Positions 34,165 to 44,929 of a DNA stretch of 60,000 nt are shown piece by piece. The notes below the pieces were generated by a model. That model was not told where the DNA came from and did no database searches. It saw nothing but the letters and a program-made list of their open reading frames with translations. Source of the stretch: Takakia lepidozioides (taxonomy: Eukaryota; Streptophyta; Takakiopsida; Takakiales; Takakiaceae). Location: NCBI GenBank assembly GCA_030704615.1, contig CM060731.1, positions 47,494,001-47,554,000 of the forward strand. Direction: 5' to 3'. The first letter of the stretch is position 1. Every line of letters begins with the position of its first letter. The translations under genes were made by a program, and so were the position numbers.

Positions 34165-35646
34165 TCACTGGCTGATGGAGGCGATTGAGCACCAAATGGA
34201 AATGTCTGACCCTCCTTTTGGTTGATAACGAGGTAACCTCTCAGGCATAGGAGATCCCCGTCGTTTCTTCTTTGCCATTTGTAGTGCATAGTCCTCCGCC
34301 ATGTCAAAAGGTTCCTCCGTAGAACCAGTAGTATCAGAATTATCTTCCCCCTTGAGGCCTTTCGGTGCCCGAACCTTAAGTGGCTTCTCAAGAATCCTGC
34401 GTGGCATACAGTGTTGGCCCACCATGTCTGGAAGCTTAAACTGTACTACTTGCATTAATCGCTTACAAGCAAAATTAGTGTACTCCCTGAATTCCTTGTC
34501 CGTATAGGTGAGAGGTGTGCCAATGACTTTGGAACAGTGTAAGTATTTCCAGGCTTCATGTCCCTTATGAAAAATATCATTAGGGCCCAATTTTTCTTTG
34601 ACCAAGTTGTTCCAAGCCAAATTAAACCGAACGAAGTTGGGAATCCTTCTGCAACATGACTTTCGCATCATACAGATACATATGGGGTGGATCTGAAGGT
34701 AAGACCCAATGATCCCCATTGGAATAACTCAGAAATCTTGACTGCATCTTCTGCTGCTCAATGTGATAACGTGCAATGAAACAAGCAGCATAGTATAATC
34801 CACAGCCCATGACCAAACTAGATACCTCCTTGGTCTTAGTGTAGATGTATCCATGAACAACCTGGAAGACAATTAATTCATTTAGCATGGTGCCTGCCTC
34901 AGACCAGTACCTTGCAAAATGATGATCCTCAATGGGTCGGTTGTTCGGAAGAACCTTAGTCCGAGTTGCCATTGGCAACCAAATGCGCATGATCTGGTAA
35001 TAGTGTGCCAAAGACTCTGGAGGACTGAATTTCTTCCAAGCCAAATCCATCACAATGGGAATTTGGTTGAAGGGCATAATCATAGCCCGATTGTACTCAA
35101 GTGCAGCAGGATTCCTAGGTGGGTTAAAAGCAGCATCCCCCCAGACCTCAGATTGCTGTAGGGCCATGGTATCAATAGCGTCGACCTGCTGTGGTTGCTG
35201 TGACATTGGCACCACTGTCCCTCCTGTGTTGGCAAGTCCTGCACCTCCCGTGACGAAGATTGGAAAATCAAAGTCCGTGCCTGCAAATAAGCAGCTTCCA
35301 GCTCTGCCTCAAGAACAAATTTTTTTTTATCAATGTTGGAACTCAAGTCATCCACTTGAGTCTGCATCCCTTCCACATCATCCTGTAACTCAGCTATTCT
35401 ACTATAGATATTGTCTATAGTGGTCGTGGCAATGTTCTGCACCTGCAACATGAGATCATTCATCTCCCCCTGGGTGAGCTTTCTCGGTGCCTTCCCTTCC
35501 ACCGGCCCTTGTGTTAACCATACTTGCATAAGATGATTATCCACCAAGTCCTGTGTAGCACCCCTGAGGCCTGCTCCTCCTTGAGTCTGTACATATCTAA
35601 CTGCTGCTGTAAAGCCTCCATGCACTTCGCATGAGGTTCAACCAGG
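34165..35646 (-). pseudogene. Unknown coiled-coil protein gene, C-terminal part, split by a Ty3/gypsy insertion
   Basis: This is the downstream half of a minus-strand gene whose N-terminal half is at 42459-43295. If one copy of CCTGG is removed, the frame runs straight across the insertion: alanine-rich AAYAALVEPHAKCMEAL. It continues into a helix-rich segment (NDLMLQVQNIATTTIDNIYS), then a Gln-rich linker. Next comes a globular region with PFNQIPIVMDLAWKKF, ARYWSEAGTMLNEL and VMGCGLYYAACFIARYHIEQ, and last FRFNLAWNNL-like and Lys-rich parts. Frameshifts lie near 35600, 35235 and 34650, so it had decayed in addition to the insertion. I do not recognise the family. Flanking dispersed repeats suggest it may belong to an older mobile element. 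Confidence 0.65.
35642..35646. repeat. Target-site duplication CCAGG, left copy
   Basis: CCAGG directly precedes the 5' LTR and is repeated at 42459-42463 directly after the 3' LTR. A 5-bp duplication is standard for Ty3/gypsy integrases. Confidence 0.95.
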
Positions 35647-36375
35647 TGTCGCGGCCCTTTGCCTTGAGGGCAGGGGGGGGTCGGGACACAAGAGGGGCTG
35701 CCCCTGTGGTGGGGGCAGTGGCAGCGATAGGTATGGGGGGCTGAAGCACCCTTGGGTGCCCAAGGCACTCAAGGAGGCGGAGTCGCTCACTAGGTGGAGC
35801 CCCACACACCGGGTTGCGGTGGGGGTGGCTCCACAAGGGGTGGTGGTAGCTTAGCGGGACTCAGTGGGGGTGGCATAGGACTCACCCTGGGGCGGAGACC
35901 TCGTGGTGGGAGTCGTGGGGAGTCTTGGGACTCATCACGGTCCATAGGGGCCGTGGTGGGTGGGCCAAGACTCACCGCGACTCATCACCGGGAGTCGAGG
36001 GTGTTCGTGGTGGTTCGCCATAAAATGGCATGGTTGTTTGTGAAACCCCCGCGGACAGCTACAGAAGTATATATAGGGAGTAGTAACCCCGAGAACGGTG
36101 CAAGCCCGTTGGTGACCAAAAACTAGTGAGTAAGCGAGCGAGCCGGAAAGCGACCAAAGAATGGGGAGCTGTTCCGGACTGCCAACTACCAAAGGGAATT
36201 CCGCCGGTTCCGAAGGGGTGAAGGGTTCTTTGGGAGATCGTAGGGGGGACCGTTATGCCCCGGTGAGCAGCCGAAGCTCCAAGTTGGCCCGGCGGCCAGG
36301 TTGGGAGTTAGGCGCGCGCATCAAGCGAGTAACTTTGACTTGAGGGGGGAGCTTACCGAAGTGAGGTGCGCGACA
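35647..36375 (+). repeat. 5' LTR of the chromovirus
   Basis: 729 bp, starting TGTCGCGGCC and ending GTGCGCGACA. A TATATATAG stretch at about 36068-36076 is the likely TATA box of the element promoter. Overlapping ORFs on both strands recur in the 3' LTR and are not genes. Confidence 0.97.
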
Positions 36376-36377
36376 CT

Positions 36378-36389
36378 TGGTATCAAAGC
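36378..36389 (+). promoter_or_regulatory. Primer-binding site (initiator tRNA-Met type)
   Basis: TGGTATCAAAGC lies two bases after the 5' LTR. It differs at one position from TGGTATCAGAGC, the site complementary to the 3' end of initiator tRNA-Met, which primes reverse transcription in most plant LTR elements. Confidence 0.9.
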
Positions 36390-36430
36390 ATAGAGTTCAG
36401 TATGCGATCGTCCTTGGGATTGGCCTCATC

Positions 36431-37593
36431 ATGGGGTCGGGCAAGCCAAAGCGAAAGCGGAACGGCCCAAAAGATGATGATCCTGGTGAGCCCGATTGGG
36501 GCGACGTGTCACCGAGGCGGCCGTTTGAGGAAGCGATGCATGTTTCCGAAAACGAGGCCGCTCAAGAGCGGGAGGAATCTGAGGAGTCGGAGCTTGAGGA
36601 ATCCCTGAGAGCTCCGACCGACCAACAGATGCATCCCATGCCGGCAGCCTTTTGGGTAGGGTTGTTGGCGTAATTTGGCGGGACGTTGAAAGACGTGTTG
36701 AAGGCGGCTAATGCCACTTCCACTAAGGCAAAGTTTAAGGTGAAGCCTAAGGAACCCGGCACCTTCGAGGGCGTCCAAAATCGGAAGGCACTCAACACCT
36801 GGCTCTTGGAGCTAGAGCAGTACTTCCGGGCGGCCAAGTTGAGTGACGAGGATCGGGTGGAAGTGGCTCCCACCTATTTGAGGGGCTATGCTCAACAATG
36901 GTGGCAGAAACGCCTTCATGATCGAGGTCCAAGCCCGGAAATCTTGAACTGGAGTGGGTTCAAGGAATTGATGAAGAGGCAGTTTGTGCCCCTCAACGCG
37001 TCCTGGCTCGCCCGGAACAAGATGAGGAATTTAAAGGAAACAGATGACATTCGGGGATATGTCCAGGCTTTCAATGTGCTGTTGCTCGAAGTTGGGGACA
37101 TGGCAGAACCAGAAATGGTCTTCAACTTTGTGGCGGGACTGGCCCCATGGGCCAGGCGGAAGTTGGAGGAGAAGCCGCCTATGACTTTGAACGAGGCAAT
37201 TGGGAGGGCTGAATGTTTCTCGGATGTCCCTAAGGGTGAAAGACAAGGCCGTACGGAGCTGAACCACAAGAAGACCCGGCGGGAAGGTGACTCCTCCCGA
37301 CCGGAAAAGAAGTGGGATAGGCCACGCGGCGACAATGGCACGTGGAAATCGAGGGAAGGCCTTCACAAGTTAAGGCGGCACCCGGTGCTTCGAAAGGAAA
37401 AGCGGGTGGAGCGGCCTATGGCGGACAGAAGGCGACCTTTGATGGACTGTGTTTCAATTGCGGGGAGCCCGGGCACATGGCCAAGAAGTGCACGAAGCCC
37501 CGGCAATTGAACATGACTCGGGCGACCACAGAGCTGTCGGAAGATACCATCAGTCGCTTGGTGGAGCGGTGGTCGCCAGGACTTGCAAGGTAG
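36431..37593 (+). pseudogene. Chromovirus gag with CCHC zinc knuckle, one stop and frameshift
   Basis: Gag packages the element RNA in virus-like particles. The likely start is MGSGKPKRKRNG at 36431, followed by an acidic segment. After the stop at 36671-36673 (reading resumes with FGGTLKDVL) comes the retrotransposon gag core: FEGVQNRKALNTWLLELEQY, YAQQWWQKR and FKELMKRQFVP. The nucleocapsid knuckle CFNCGEPGHMAKKC lies in another frame from about 37342, so a frameshift sits near 37345. The sense frame is clear despite antisense ORFs of similar length. Confidence 0.9.
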
Positions 37594-38096
37594 GCAAATT
37601 TTCTTGTGAGTTGTATCAGGAAACTGGCGCCTTACGTAAAGGGAGTCAGTTATTGTTCGTGGATGGGATAATATCCGAAACTAACGTGTCGTTGTTGGTG
37701 GACGCAGGAGCGTCGCACTCCTTTATGACACCGGCAACGGCACAAAAGCTGGGACTCCCGACAAGTGACGTGGGGGCCTCTATTGAGGTGCGCTCTGCCA
37801 AAGGAGAACCGCAATTGGCGACAAGGTTGGCGTTTGATGTTCCTCTTCAACTGGGGAGTTGGGAGGGACGTGAGAACTTCACCATCTGCGAGATCGATGG
37901 AGTGGATCTCATTTTGGGGATGACCTTTTTGAGCAAATCCGGAGCGGTCATAGATGGCCGCAAGAGAGTAGTTACGATGCCATGTGGAAATGGTGGCGAG
38001 GTCTTACGAGTGTCGGAAACGCCTAAACCCGTGGGAGGGCGAATAAACCTTTTGTCAGCAAGGGAGTGGGCCATGGAGGAGGCACACGAGCCCTAG
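37590..38096 (+). pseudogene. Chromovirus aspartic protease region
   Basis: The frame entered near 37590 encodes LLVDAGASHSFM (the D-[ST]-G site appears as DAG), then LGLPTSDVGASIEV and VDLILGMTFLSKSGAVID. These are the flap and the hydrophobic-hydrophobic-Gly motif of retropepsins. The protease would cleave the Gag-Pol polyprotein. A TAG at 38094-38096 separates it from the reverse transcriptase in the same frame. Confidence 0.88.
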
Positions 38097-38099
38097 TTT

Positions 38100-39493
38100 T
38101 TGCTCTTCATTAGAGAAGTGAAGGGAGAAGGCGATGGGGAGCCGAGCCCAGATTGGATCAAGGGGATTTTGGAGAAATACCAGGATATGATGCCGGAGGA
38201 TTTACCAAGCGGCTTGCCACCGCGAAGAGGAGTTGACCACAAGATTGAGGTGATACCGGGATCGGAACCGCCTGCCAAGGCTCCCTACCGGTTGAGCCAC
38301 AGAGAGTTGGTCGAGCTGAAGACTCAGCTCAAAGATCTAATGTCAAAGGGGTACATCCGGCCGAGTAAGTCACCTTACAGAGCCCCGGTGCTATTCGTAG
38401 ACAAGAAGGATGGGACGTTGCGGATGTGTGTCGATTACAGGGCTTTGAATAAGGTGACTATCAAAAACCGGTACCCTTTGCCAAGGATCGACGACCTTTT
38501 TGATCGGTTGGCAGGAGCGAAGTATTTCAGCCGGATCGATCTGCGCTCCGGCTATCATCAAATTCGAGTGGTGGAAGGAGATGAGGAGAAGACCGCGTGC
38601 AGGACAAGGTATGGTTCATATGAGTTCTTGGTGATGCCTTTTGGACTCAGCAATGCTCCCGCAACCTTTAGCACGCTGATGAACAGCCTTTTCCAGGAGT
38701 GGTTGGATGACTTTGTGATCGTGTACATCGACGACATCTTGGTGTATTCGAAAACAAAGGAGGAGCACCTGGAGTACCTCAAAAGGGTGTTCCAGAAATT
38801 GCGGGAAGGGAAGCTGTATGCCAAAGCTTCAAAGTGTGAATTCGGGGTCAGGGGCATGTGATTACACAGGATGGGATCAGAATGGATGACAGGAAGGTGA
38901 GGGCAATCTTGGACTGGGAGCCTCCGACTTCGGTCCCGGGAGTGCGATCCTTCCTAGGACTCACCTCCTATTATCGGAAGTATGTGAGAAATTTTGCCAA
39001 GATCGCGGGGCCGCTATCGGACCTTCTGTGTAAATCCAAAGTCTGGACATGGAACACCTTTTGTGGCCAAGCTTTTGCTGAATTGAAGCAGCGGATGGCG
39101 GAAGCTCCAGTCTTGAAAATCCCGGAGTTCAATCGTCCGTTCGAGATTTATACAGATGCGTCAGACTTCGCGATTGGGGGTGTACTGATGCAAGGTGGAC
39201 GTCCAGTGGCTTACGAAAGTAAGAAACTGAATGAAGTGGAGCGACGGTGGCCGACGCACGAGAAAGAGATGAAGGCGGTGGTGCACTGTCTTGAGCTTTG
39301 GTGCCACTATGTTGGTTCCAACCCAGTGAAGGTGTTCACGGACAATGTCACGGTGAAGTATTTTGCCACGCAGCCCAAGTTGTCCCCAAAACAACTTAGG
39401 TGGCAAGATACTTTGGTGGTGTTCGACGTGGATATCCAGTACAAACCGGGACGAGACAACGTGGTGGCCGATGCTTTAAGTAGAAAGCAGTAG
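38100..39493 (+). pseudogene. Chromovirus reverse transcriptase and RNase H
   Basis: The RT fingers and palm read [52 protein letters not shown] and the catalytic YIDDILVYS near 38730. An indel near 38850 removes residues at the usual EFLGHV position and shifts the frame. The thumb and RNase H resume with GIRMDDRKVRAILDW, FLGLTSYYRKYVRNFAKIA, YTDASDFAIGGVLMQ and DALSRKQ. RNase H carries the expected aspartates (TDAS, DN). A TAG at 39491-39493 separates it from integrase. Confidence 0.93.
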
Positions 39494-39496
39494 CTC

Positions 39497-40980
39497 TTGT
39501 TGGTGTACAGGGGCGAGACATGGCTCCAAAGGAAGATCCGGAAGGCTTGCCGGAAGGATGAGCTGGCGAAGTCCGTGATGCAGGACTTGAGGATGGGGGT
39601 TAAATCGCAGTTCCACTTGCAAAATGGACTGCTCCGGTCTAAGCAAAAGCGCCTCTACGTGCCGAAGGGAGGGATCAGAGATAGCCTCTTGAGAGAATGC
39701 CATGATAGCCCGCTTGTGGGCCATGGCGGAGCCAAGCACACTGCGGCACTCTTGAAGAAAGAGTATTTCTGGCCCAAACTGAGGGAGGAGGCAGAGGAGT
39801 ATGTCAAGACATGCACCACATGCCAACAAAACCGGAGCGAGTACAAAAAGCAAGCGGGGCTGTTACAACCCTTGCCGATTCCAGAGGGGACTTGGGAAAG
39901 CGTCTCGATGGATTTCATGACTGCTATGCCGCTGTCAAAAGGATTCGATGCAATCATGGTGGTGGTGGATAGGTTCAGTAAAATGGGCCATTTCATCCCC
40001 ACCAAGGAGACGGCTACAGCGCAGGAAACAGGACGACTTTACTTCGCCCACGTCTTAAAGCATCATGGAGTCCCGAAGGATATTGTCTCGGACTGCGATC
40101 CAAAGTTTACGAGTAAATTTTGGAGGGCACTTTGGAAGAAGATGGGGACGAGGCTGAAGATGAGCACCGCCTTCCGACCTACGACCGACGGCCAAACGGA
40201 AAGAGTGAATTCCGTAGTGAAGCATATCTTGCGGAATTATGTGTCGGCAGACCAAACAGACTGGGTGGAACACTTATACGCGGCAGAGTTCTGTTATAAT
40301 AACACAGAACACTCCGCAACGGGAGGTTCCCCTTTTGTATTAGTCTATGGAAAAGCACCTCTGGTGCCGACAAGTTGGGCCGCCCAGGACGTTGAGGAAC
40401 CGGCAGTAGCGGCGGTACTGGAAGAACGCGAGCGTTTGTTGAAGCTCGCAAAGTACAACATTGCCAAAGCTAGGAAACGGTATGAAAGGCAGGCGAATCG
40501 GAAGCGGAGGGAAGTGAAGTTTGAGGCAGGCACGGAGGTCTGGTTGAACATCAAGAATTTCCGACTACCTCCGGAAGTGAGTCCAAAGTTCGTACCTCCG
40601 TATGCGGGACCCTTTCGCATCCGGAAGGTGATGAATGAGGATGTGTATGAATTGGAGCTGCCGGCAAACAGCAAGGTGCATCCAGTATTCCACGTCTCCC
40701 TTTTGAAGCCTTACTTCAAAGATGAAGCGCGTCCGAATCGGCATCAAGTGTTGCGTCCGCCACCTGTGCTGTTGGATCATGAAAATGAACCTGAGTACGA
40801 GGTGGAGGCAGTACTTAAGTCGAGGAGGTTCAAGAACCGAGAAACGGAGTATCTCGACAAATGGAAGGGAGGCATCTTGGGTGGCCATCTTGGTGCGTGC
40901 CTCAGAAATGGGAAACGCATCCGAGGCGGTTGCAGTTTTTGAAGGGCGACCTCAAAAGTGGAAGAAGCATTGATGGGGAC
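39497..40980 (+). pseudogene. Chromovirus integrase with C-terminal chromodomain
   Basis: Integrase inserts the cDNA. The HHCC zinc domain reads CHDSPLVGHGGAKHT through CTTCQQNRSEY. The catalytic core has SMDFMTAMP, VSDCDPKFTSKFW and TDGQTERVNSVV, supplying the D, D and E residues. After the usual GPFRIRKV and HPVFHVSLLKPY segments comes a chromodomain: YEVEAVLKSRRFKNRETEYL then DKWKGG. Its end (WCVPQKWETHPRRLQFLKGD) is in a different frame, so a frameshift near 40870 cuts the domain. A chromodomain places the element among chromoviruses, which target heterochromatin. Confidence 0.93.
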
Positions 40981-41727
40981 ATCAACCTTGGAGCGTGGGG
41001 GAGGAAATGCATGTTAGCTTACAAAAGTGGGAGAGGTAAATTGGGTTAATCGTGTGTTTGCGAAGTGCCGAAATCGGGTGACTCCCATCCAAGGGGCAAG
41101 GAAACTTGCGCCTTCTTTAGGAGTTCACATGCTAGTGCGCACCTGGCGCGTGCGCGTACTATAACTGCGCTACCGAGGGGGTTGCCTTGTAGTGCGGGCT
41201 AACACGGAAGCTACGTGCTTCCGTTCACGTACTATAATCGTGTAGCCTCGGGACGAAGTCGTAGTGCGGCTTCGGCGTGTTCCCGTACCTCAGGCCAGCA
41301 TTCCAAGGCGGACCTAATTGTAGTGATTGGGGCGCGCGGTTGGTTCAAGGTTATCTTCCTAGTTAAAGAGGGTTCGAGGTAAACCCTTGCTCAAGGTGAT
41401 GCCAAAAGCGGCATCATGAGCGGTCGCAAGCAATGTTGTTGCAGTAAGGCGATTCGATCCTCGGGGAGGATCATTCCTTGGCCTTGAAGTATGCCAAGAA
41501 GAGTGCACTGGGAGGAGCTTGAGAGGCTCCACCCTTGGCTGGGACTTGGAGGAAGTCGGCCAAACTAGCTAGTGGAGAGTAGAGTCAAGTGTGGGGTTTG
41601 GTTCTTTGCCATGGGACGCCATGGTACGAAAACAAACTCCTTGATGTGGGACGCCACAACTTGGATGTTCATTTCCACAAAATGGACAAGCCGATGAGGA
41701 CATCGACTCCCTGTTGGTAGGGGTGTG
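40981..41727 (+). other. Chromovirus 3' untranslated region
   Basis: About 750 bases with no frame conserved. It contains two imperfect copies of a CGTACTATAA...TAGTGCGG segment (about 41150-41200 and 41222-41275) separated by a stem-loop, ACGGAAGC-TACGT-GCTTCCGT (41204-41224). The G-rich TTGGTAGGGGTG directly before the 3' LTR is a weak polypurine tract candidate. Confidence 0.7.
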
Positions 41728-42458
41728 TGTCGCGGCCCTTTGCCTTGAGGGCAGGGGGGGGGGTCGGGACACAAGAGGGGCTGCCCCTGTGGTGGGGGCA
41801 GTGGCAGCGATAGGTATGAGGGGCTGAAGCACCCTTGAGTGCCCAAGGCACTCAAGGAGGTGGAGTCGCTCACTAGGTGGAGCCCCGCACACCGGGTTGC
41901 GGTGGGGGTGGCTCCACAAGGGGTGGTGGTAGCTTAGCGGGACTCAGTGGGGGTGGCATAGGACTCACCCTGGGGCGGAGACCTCGTGGTGGGAGTCGTG
42001 GGGAGTCTTGGGACTCATCACGGTCCATAGGGGCCGTGGTGGGTGGGCCAAGACTCACCGCGACTCATCACCGGGAGTCGAGGGTGTTCGTGGTGGTTCG
42101 CCATAAAATGGCATGGTTGTTTGTGAAACCCCCGCGGACAGCTACAGAAGTATATATAGGGAGTAGTAACCCCGAGAACGGTGCAAGCCCGTTGGTGACC
42201 AAAAACTAGTGAGTAAGCGAGCGAGCCGGAAAGCGACCAAAGAGTGGGGAGCTGTTCCGGACTGCCAACTACCAAAGGGAATTCCGCCGGTTCCGAAGGG
42301 GTGAAGGGTTCTTTGGGAGATCGTAGGGGGGACCGTTATGCCCCGGTGAGCAGCCGAAGCTCCAAGTTGGCCCGGCGGCCAGGTTGGGAGTTAGGCGCGC
42401 GCATCAAGCGAGTAACTTTGACTTGAGGGGGGAGCTTACCGAAGTGAGGTGCGCGACA
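41728..42458 (+). repeat. 3' LTR of the chromovirus
   Basis: 731 bp and nearly identical to the 5' LTR. Differences seen: A for G near 41819, A for G near 41845, T for C near 41862, G for A near 41887, G for A near 42244, and a longer G run near 41755. Confidence 0.97.
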
Positions 42459-43295
42459 CCAGGGCTGCATAGGCAGCAGTCAGATTATTGGCTTCCTTCC
42501 AAGCCTTGGTAGTCACAGAAAGCTCATTCTTTCGTGATGTGAGCATTTGCTGCAACTCAAGGATGTACTTGTTCTTCTCAGCCTCAACCTGACTGTACTG
42601 TTGGAAAGTATCCTCATTGCGACGGATAGTTGCCTTCAGATCAGCAATGAGTTTCCCTTGCTCCACTGTCTCAGCCTCCTTCATCATACACCTCTCTGCT
42701 TGTCTGTTAACTTCTAATGCAGTTTGTTGCATAGCAGTTGTTAGTGTGGCACATTGGATGGTCATTTCTGATGAACTACCTCCAACTCTGTATGAAGCAC
42801 CTTCACTTCCTACAATTTGCCCTCATGCTTCACCTGCAATTGGTATAGCTGTTGCTTATGTACTTCATGCAACTTCTCCTACTCCAAACCCGCTTCAATC
42901 AGATTCCCCTTTGCTAGCTGCAGGGCAACCTTCGTATCCTCTAATTCTTTCTGCAACTTGAGGTTGGCCTCCACATCCACCTTGTTTGCACACTCAGTGG
43001 CAATTCTAGTCTCAAACTCCTGCTTGAGTTCCTCCCTCAAAGCTGCCAATTGTGTGGATGGAACATGGGATTTCATATAAGTGCCCAACAAATTGAGTGT
43101 CCTGCTTATGGAGCTCATAAGCATGGCCTGCTGTGGGTCTTTATGGGAAACTTGTTGATGGTCCTCCTGATTCTCCACAGTGTGATGTTTCACCAACCAT
43201 TCAGGCCATGTTCCCACAATATCTTGTTCCTGAACGACCTCATTCTGCACAAGTGCTGCAGTGCCCTTACATTCTACCCCTGGAACCTCCTCCAC
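42459..43295 (-). pseudogene. Unknown coiled-coil protein gene, N-terminal part
   Basis: Starts MEEVPGVECKGTAALVQNEV at 43295. The protein soon becomes a long amphipathic coiled coil (LREELKQEFETRIATECANK, LQKELEDTKVALQLAKGN, then KYILELQQMLTSRKNELS). The frame has TAG stops at about 42877 and 42815 and a shift near 42765. It then runs into the chromovirus 3' LTR at AAYAAL. The continuation is at 34165-35646. CCAGG at 42459-42463 is the right target duplication. I do not recognise the family; tethering or structural roles are typical of such coils but that is not evidence. Confidence 0.65.
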
Positions 43296-43309
43296 AGGAG
43301 AGTCAGCTT

Positions 43310-43880
43310 CGTCTTAGCAGGCCGTGTTTCAATCTCTACCCGCTCGGCCCTGATTTTACAGCATAGAGCAGAGCTGACATGAGTTTCTTAAGGATCCTTC
43401 ACGATGGTGGGACAATCACAATCGCAAGGTGTGGCTTTTTCTTAATGTACGATGTGAAGAAGTTTGTCCATCCTACAAATGTGGGTTGTTGGCTCCTGTT
43501 AGTACCATGATTTGGTATTCTTCCTGATGTTTACAAGGTTCTTGGGAGAGTTAGCTTGGTCTTAGCAGACCGTGTTTCAATCTCTGCCCACTCAGCTACA
43601 CTGTGGTGGTTCTCACTGACCAATCCGACATTACCTAACTACAGACACAAGCAGCACACACAAGAGGTCCTCATGGGTTCATGGTCAGTCAAATCCTCCA
43701 TGGGTCATGACACAAGGTCGAGGACAATGTGGTGAGGGCACCTTCTTCTTCGACCTATTTCAGCCTATTTTTCCCTCTCATTAGAGGAAGCCCTGAATGT
43801 GCATATTGAAGTCTGTAAGTTAGCTCGTTGGGTGGATCTGTGGTGGTTTGGAGTGACTTTGATGTTACTCAGGCATTGTA
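43310..43880 (+). repeat. Dispersed noncoding repeat family, copy B
   Basis: Collinear with 32380-32700 and the following block of copy A. The GGCCGTGTTTCAATCT block occurs twice here (about 43320 and 43568 as a variant), again showing a partly tandem unit. It ends near TTTGGAGTGACTTTGATG, which matches 33173-33190. Confidence 0.85.
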
Positions 43881-44125
43881 TCAAAGAACGGATATTGTCT
43901 TCAGGCCGTTGGCATGTCGGACATTTACTATCTCCTTTACCTCTCTACATCTGTGCAAAGATAGACTCCCCAACTTGAGTTTAAATTTCAGGTCTGGTGT
44001 CAAGGGTAGAGGTAGGCCCTTCAGATCATACTCAAGGTCCTCTATGTGCCCCTATAATCAGGTATGGGGAGAGGTGTACTTCAACCTGACCACATCACGT
44101 TGGTTTGTGGGGGCAAAGCATGTGC

Positions 44126-44925
44126 GAGCATGGCAGCGGGCTGGAAAAGGGCAAAGACTTCCATGGTGACATCTTCAAAGCGCGAATTGTATCAGGTATG
44201 ATTCTGAGCACTGCCCTGTTTGACATGTATGCCAAATGCGAGCATGCTACCTATGAAGGCGCAAAGTTCCTAGGTGACATCGTCAAAGCTGGAATTTTAC
44301 TAGATATCATTCTGAGCACTGCCATGCAGCACATGTATGCCAAATGTGAGCCTGGCAGCCCTAGAACTGGGCAAAGAGGTCCATGGTGACATCGTCAAAG
44401 CTGGAATTGTACCAGATGTGATTCTGAGCACTGCCCTCGTGGACATGTATCCCACATGTGAGCCTAACAGCCCTAGAAAAGAGAGTAGAGGCCATGGTGA
44501 CATCGTCAAATTAGCTAGAACGTACCATATGTGATTCTGAACACAAGTTTAGGCGAGCATGGCAACCGTGGAAAAGGGAGTAGAGGTCCATGGTGACATT
44601 GTCAAAGCTGGAACTGTACACCAAATCTGATTTTGAACACTGCCTTGGTGACATGTATGCCAAATGTGAATCTAATAGCTGTGGAATGGACGGACAGGTC
44701 CTCGGTGATATTGTCAAAGCTGAAATGTACTAGATGTCATTCTGAACTCTGCTCTGGTGGACATCTACAAATGCGAGCCTGGCAGTCCTGGAAAATGGAG
44801 CAGATCCATGGTGTCAATCAAAGCTGGAATTGTACTAGATGTCATTTGAACTATGCCCAGGTGGACATGTATGCCCAATGCGAGCCTGGCAGCTCTAGGA
44901 AAGGGCACAGAGGTCCATCATAGGT
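44126..44925 (+). repeat. Tandem array of one degenerate PPR motif, about 8 units of 95-116 bp
   Basis: Each unit encodes a decayed form of LGKEVHGDIVKAG followed by DVILSTALVDMYAKC, a PPR helix pair of PLS-class plant PPR proteins, and ends in GAGCCTGGCAG or a variant. Units start near 44126, 44240, 44349, 44459, 44554, 44670, 44778 and 44880. Frames shift between units and several carry stops, so no protein is encoded. In a real PPR gene successive repeats differ; here the same repeat is multiplied. Confidence 0.85.
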
Positions 44926-44929
44926 CATG

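Larger units (their letters stand above)
35647..42458 (+). mobile_element. Ty3/gypsy chromovirus, complete with both LTRs, recent insertion
   Basis: A 6.8-kb element in the order LTR, primer site, gag, protease, reverse transcriptase, RNase H, integrase, chromodomain, LTR. The LTRs (729 and 731 bp) have TGTCGC/GCGACA ends and are flanked by CCAGG duplications. By eye they differ at five positions, all transitions, plus a poly-G length change, so the insertion is young. Coding is nevertheless broken: in-frame stops at 36671, 38094 and 39491, frameshifts near 37345 and 37590, an indel near 38850 and a frameshift near 40870. The copy is probably non-autonomous unless supplied in trans. It sits antisense in the unknown coiled-coil gene. 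An older solo LTR of the family is at 1094-1803. Confidence 0.97.

Noticed and set aside
35790-36192. ORFs on both strands of the LTR that recur at 41.8-42.3 kb
   Set aside because: They recur only because the LTRs are duplicates. No protein motif is present and the solo LTR does not keep them open.
36916-37341. 141-codon antisense ORF in gag
   Set aside because: The sense strand encodes the conserved gag core; the antisense frame is incidental.
44126-44925. A functional PPR gene
   Set aside because: Frames change between units, several units carry stops, and all units are copies of one repeat.
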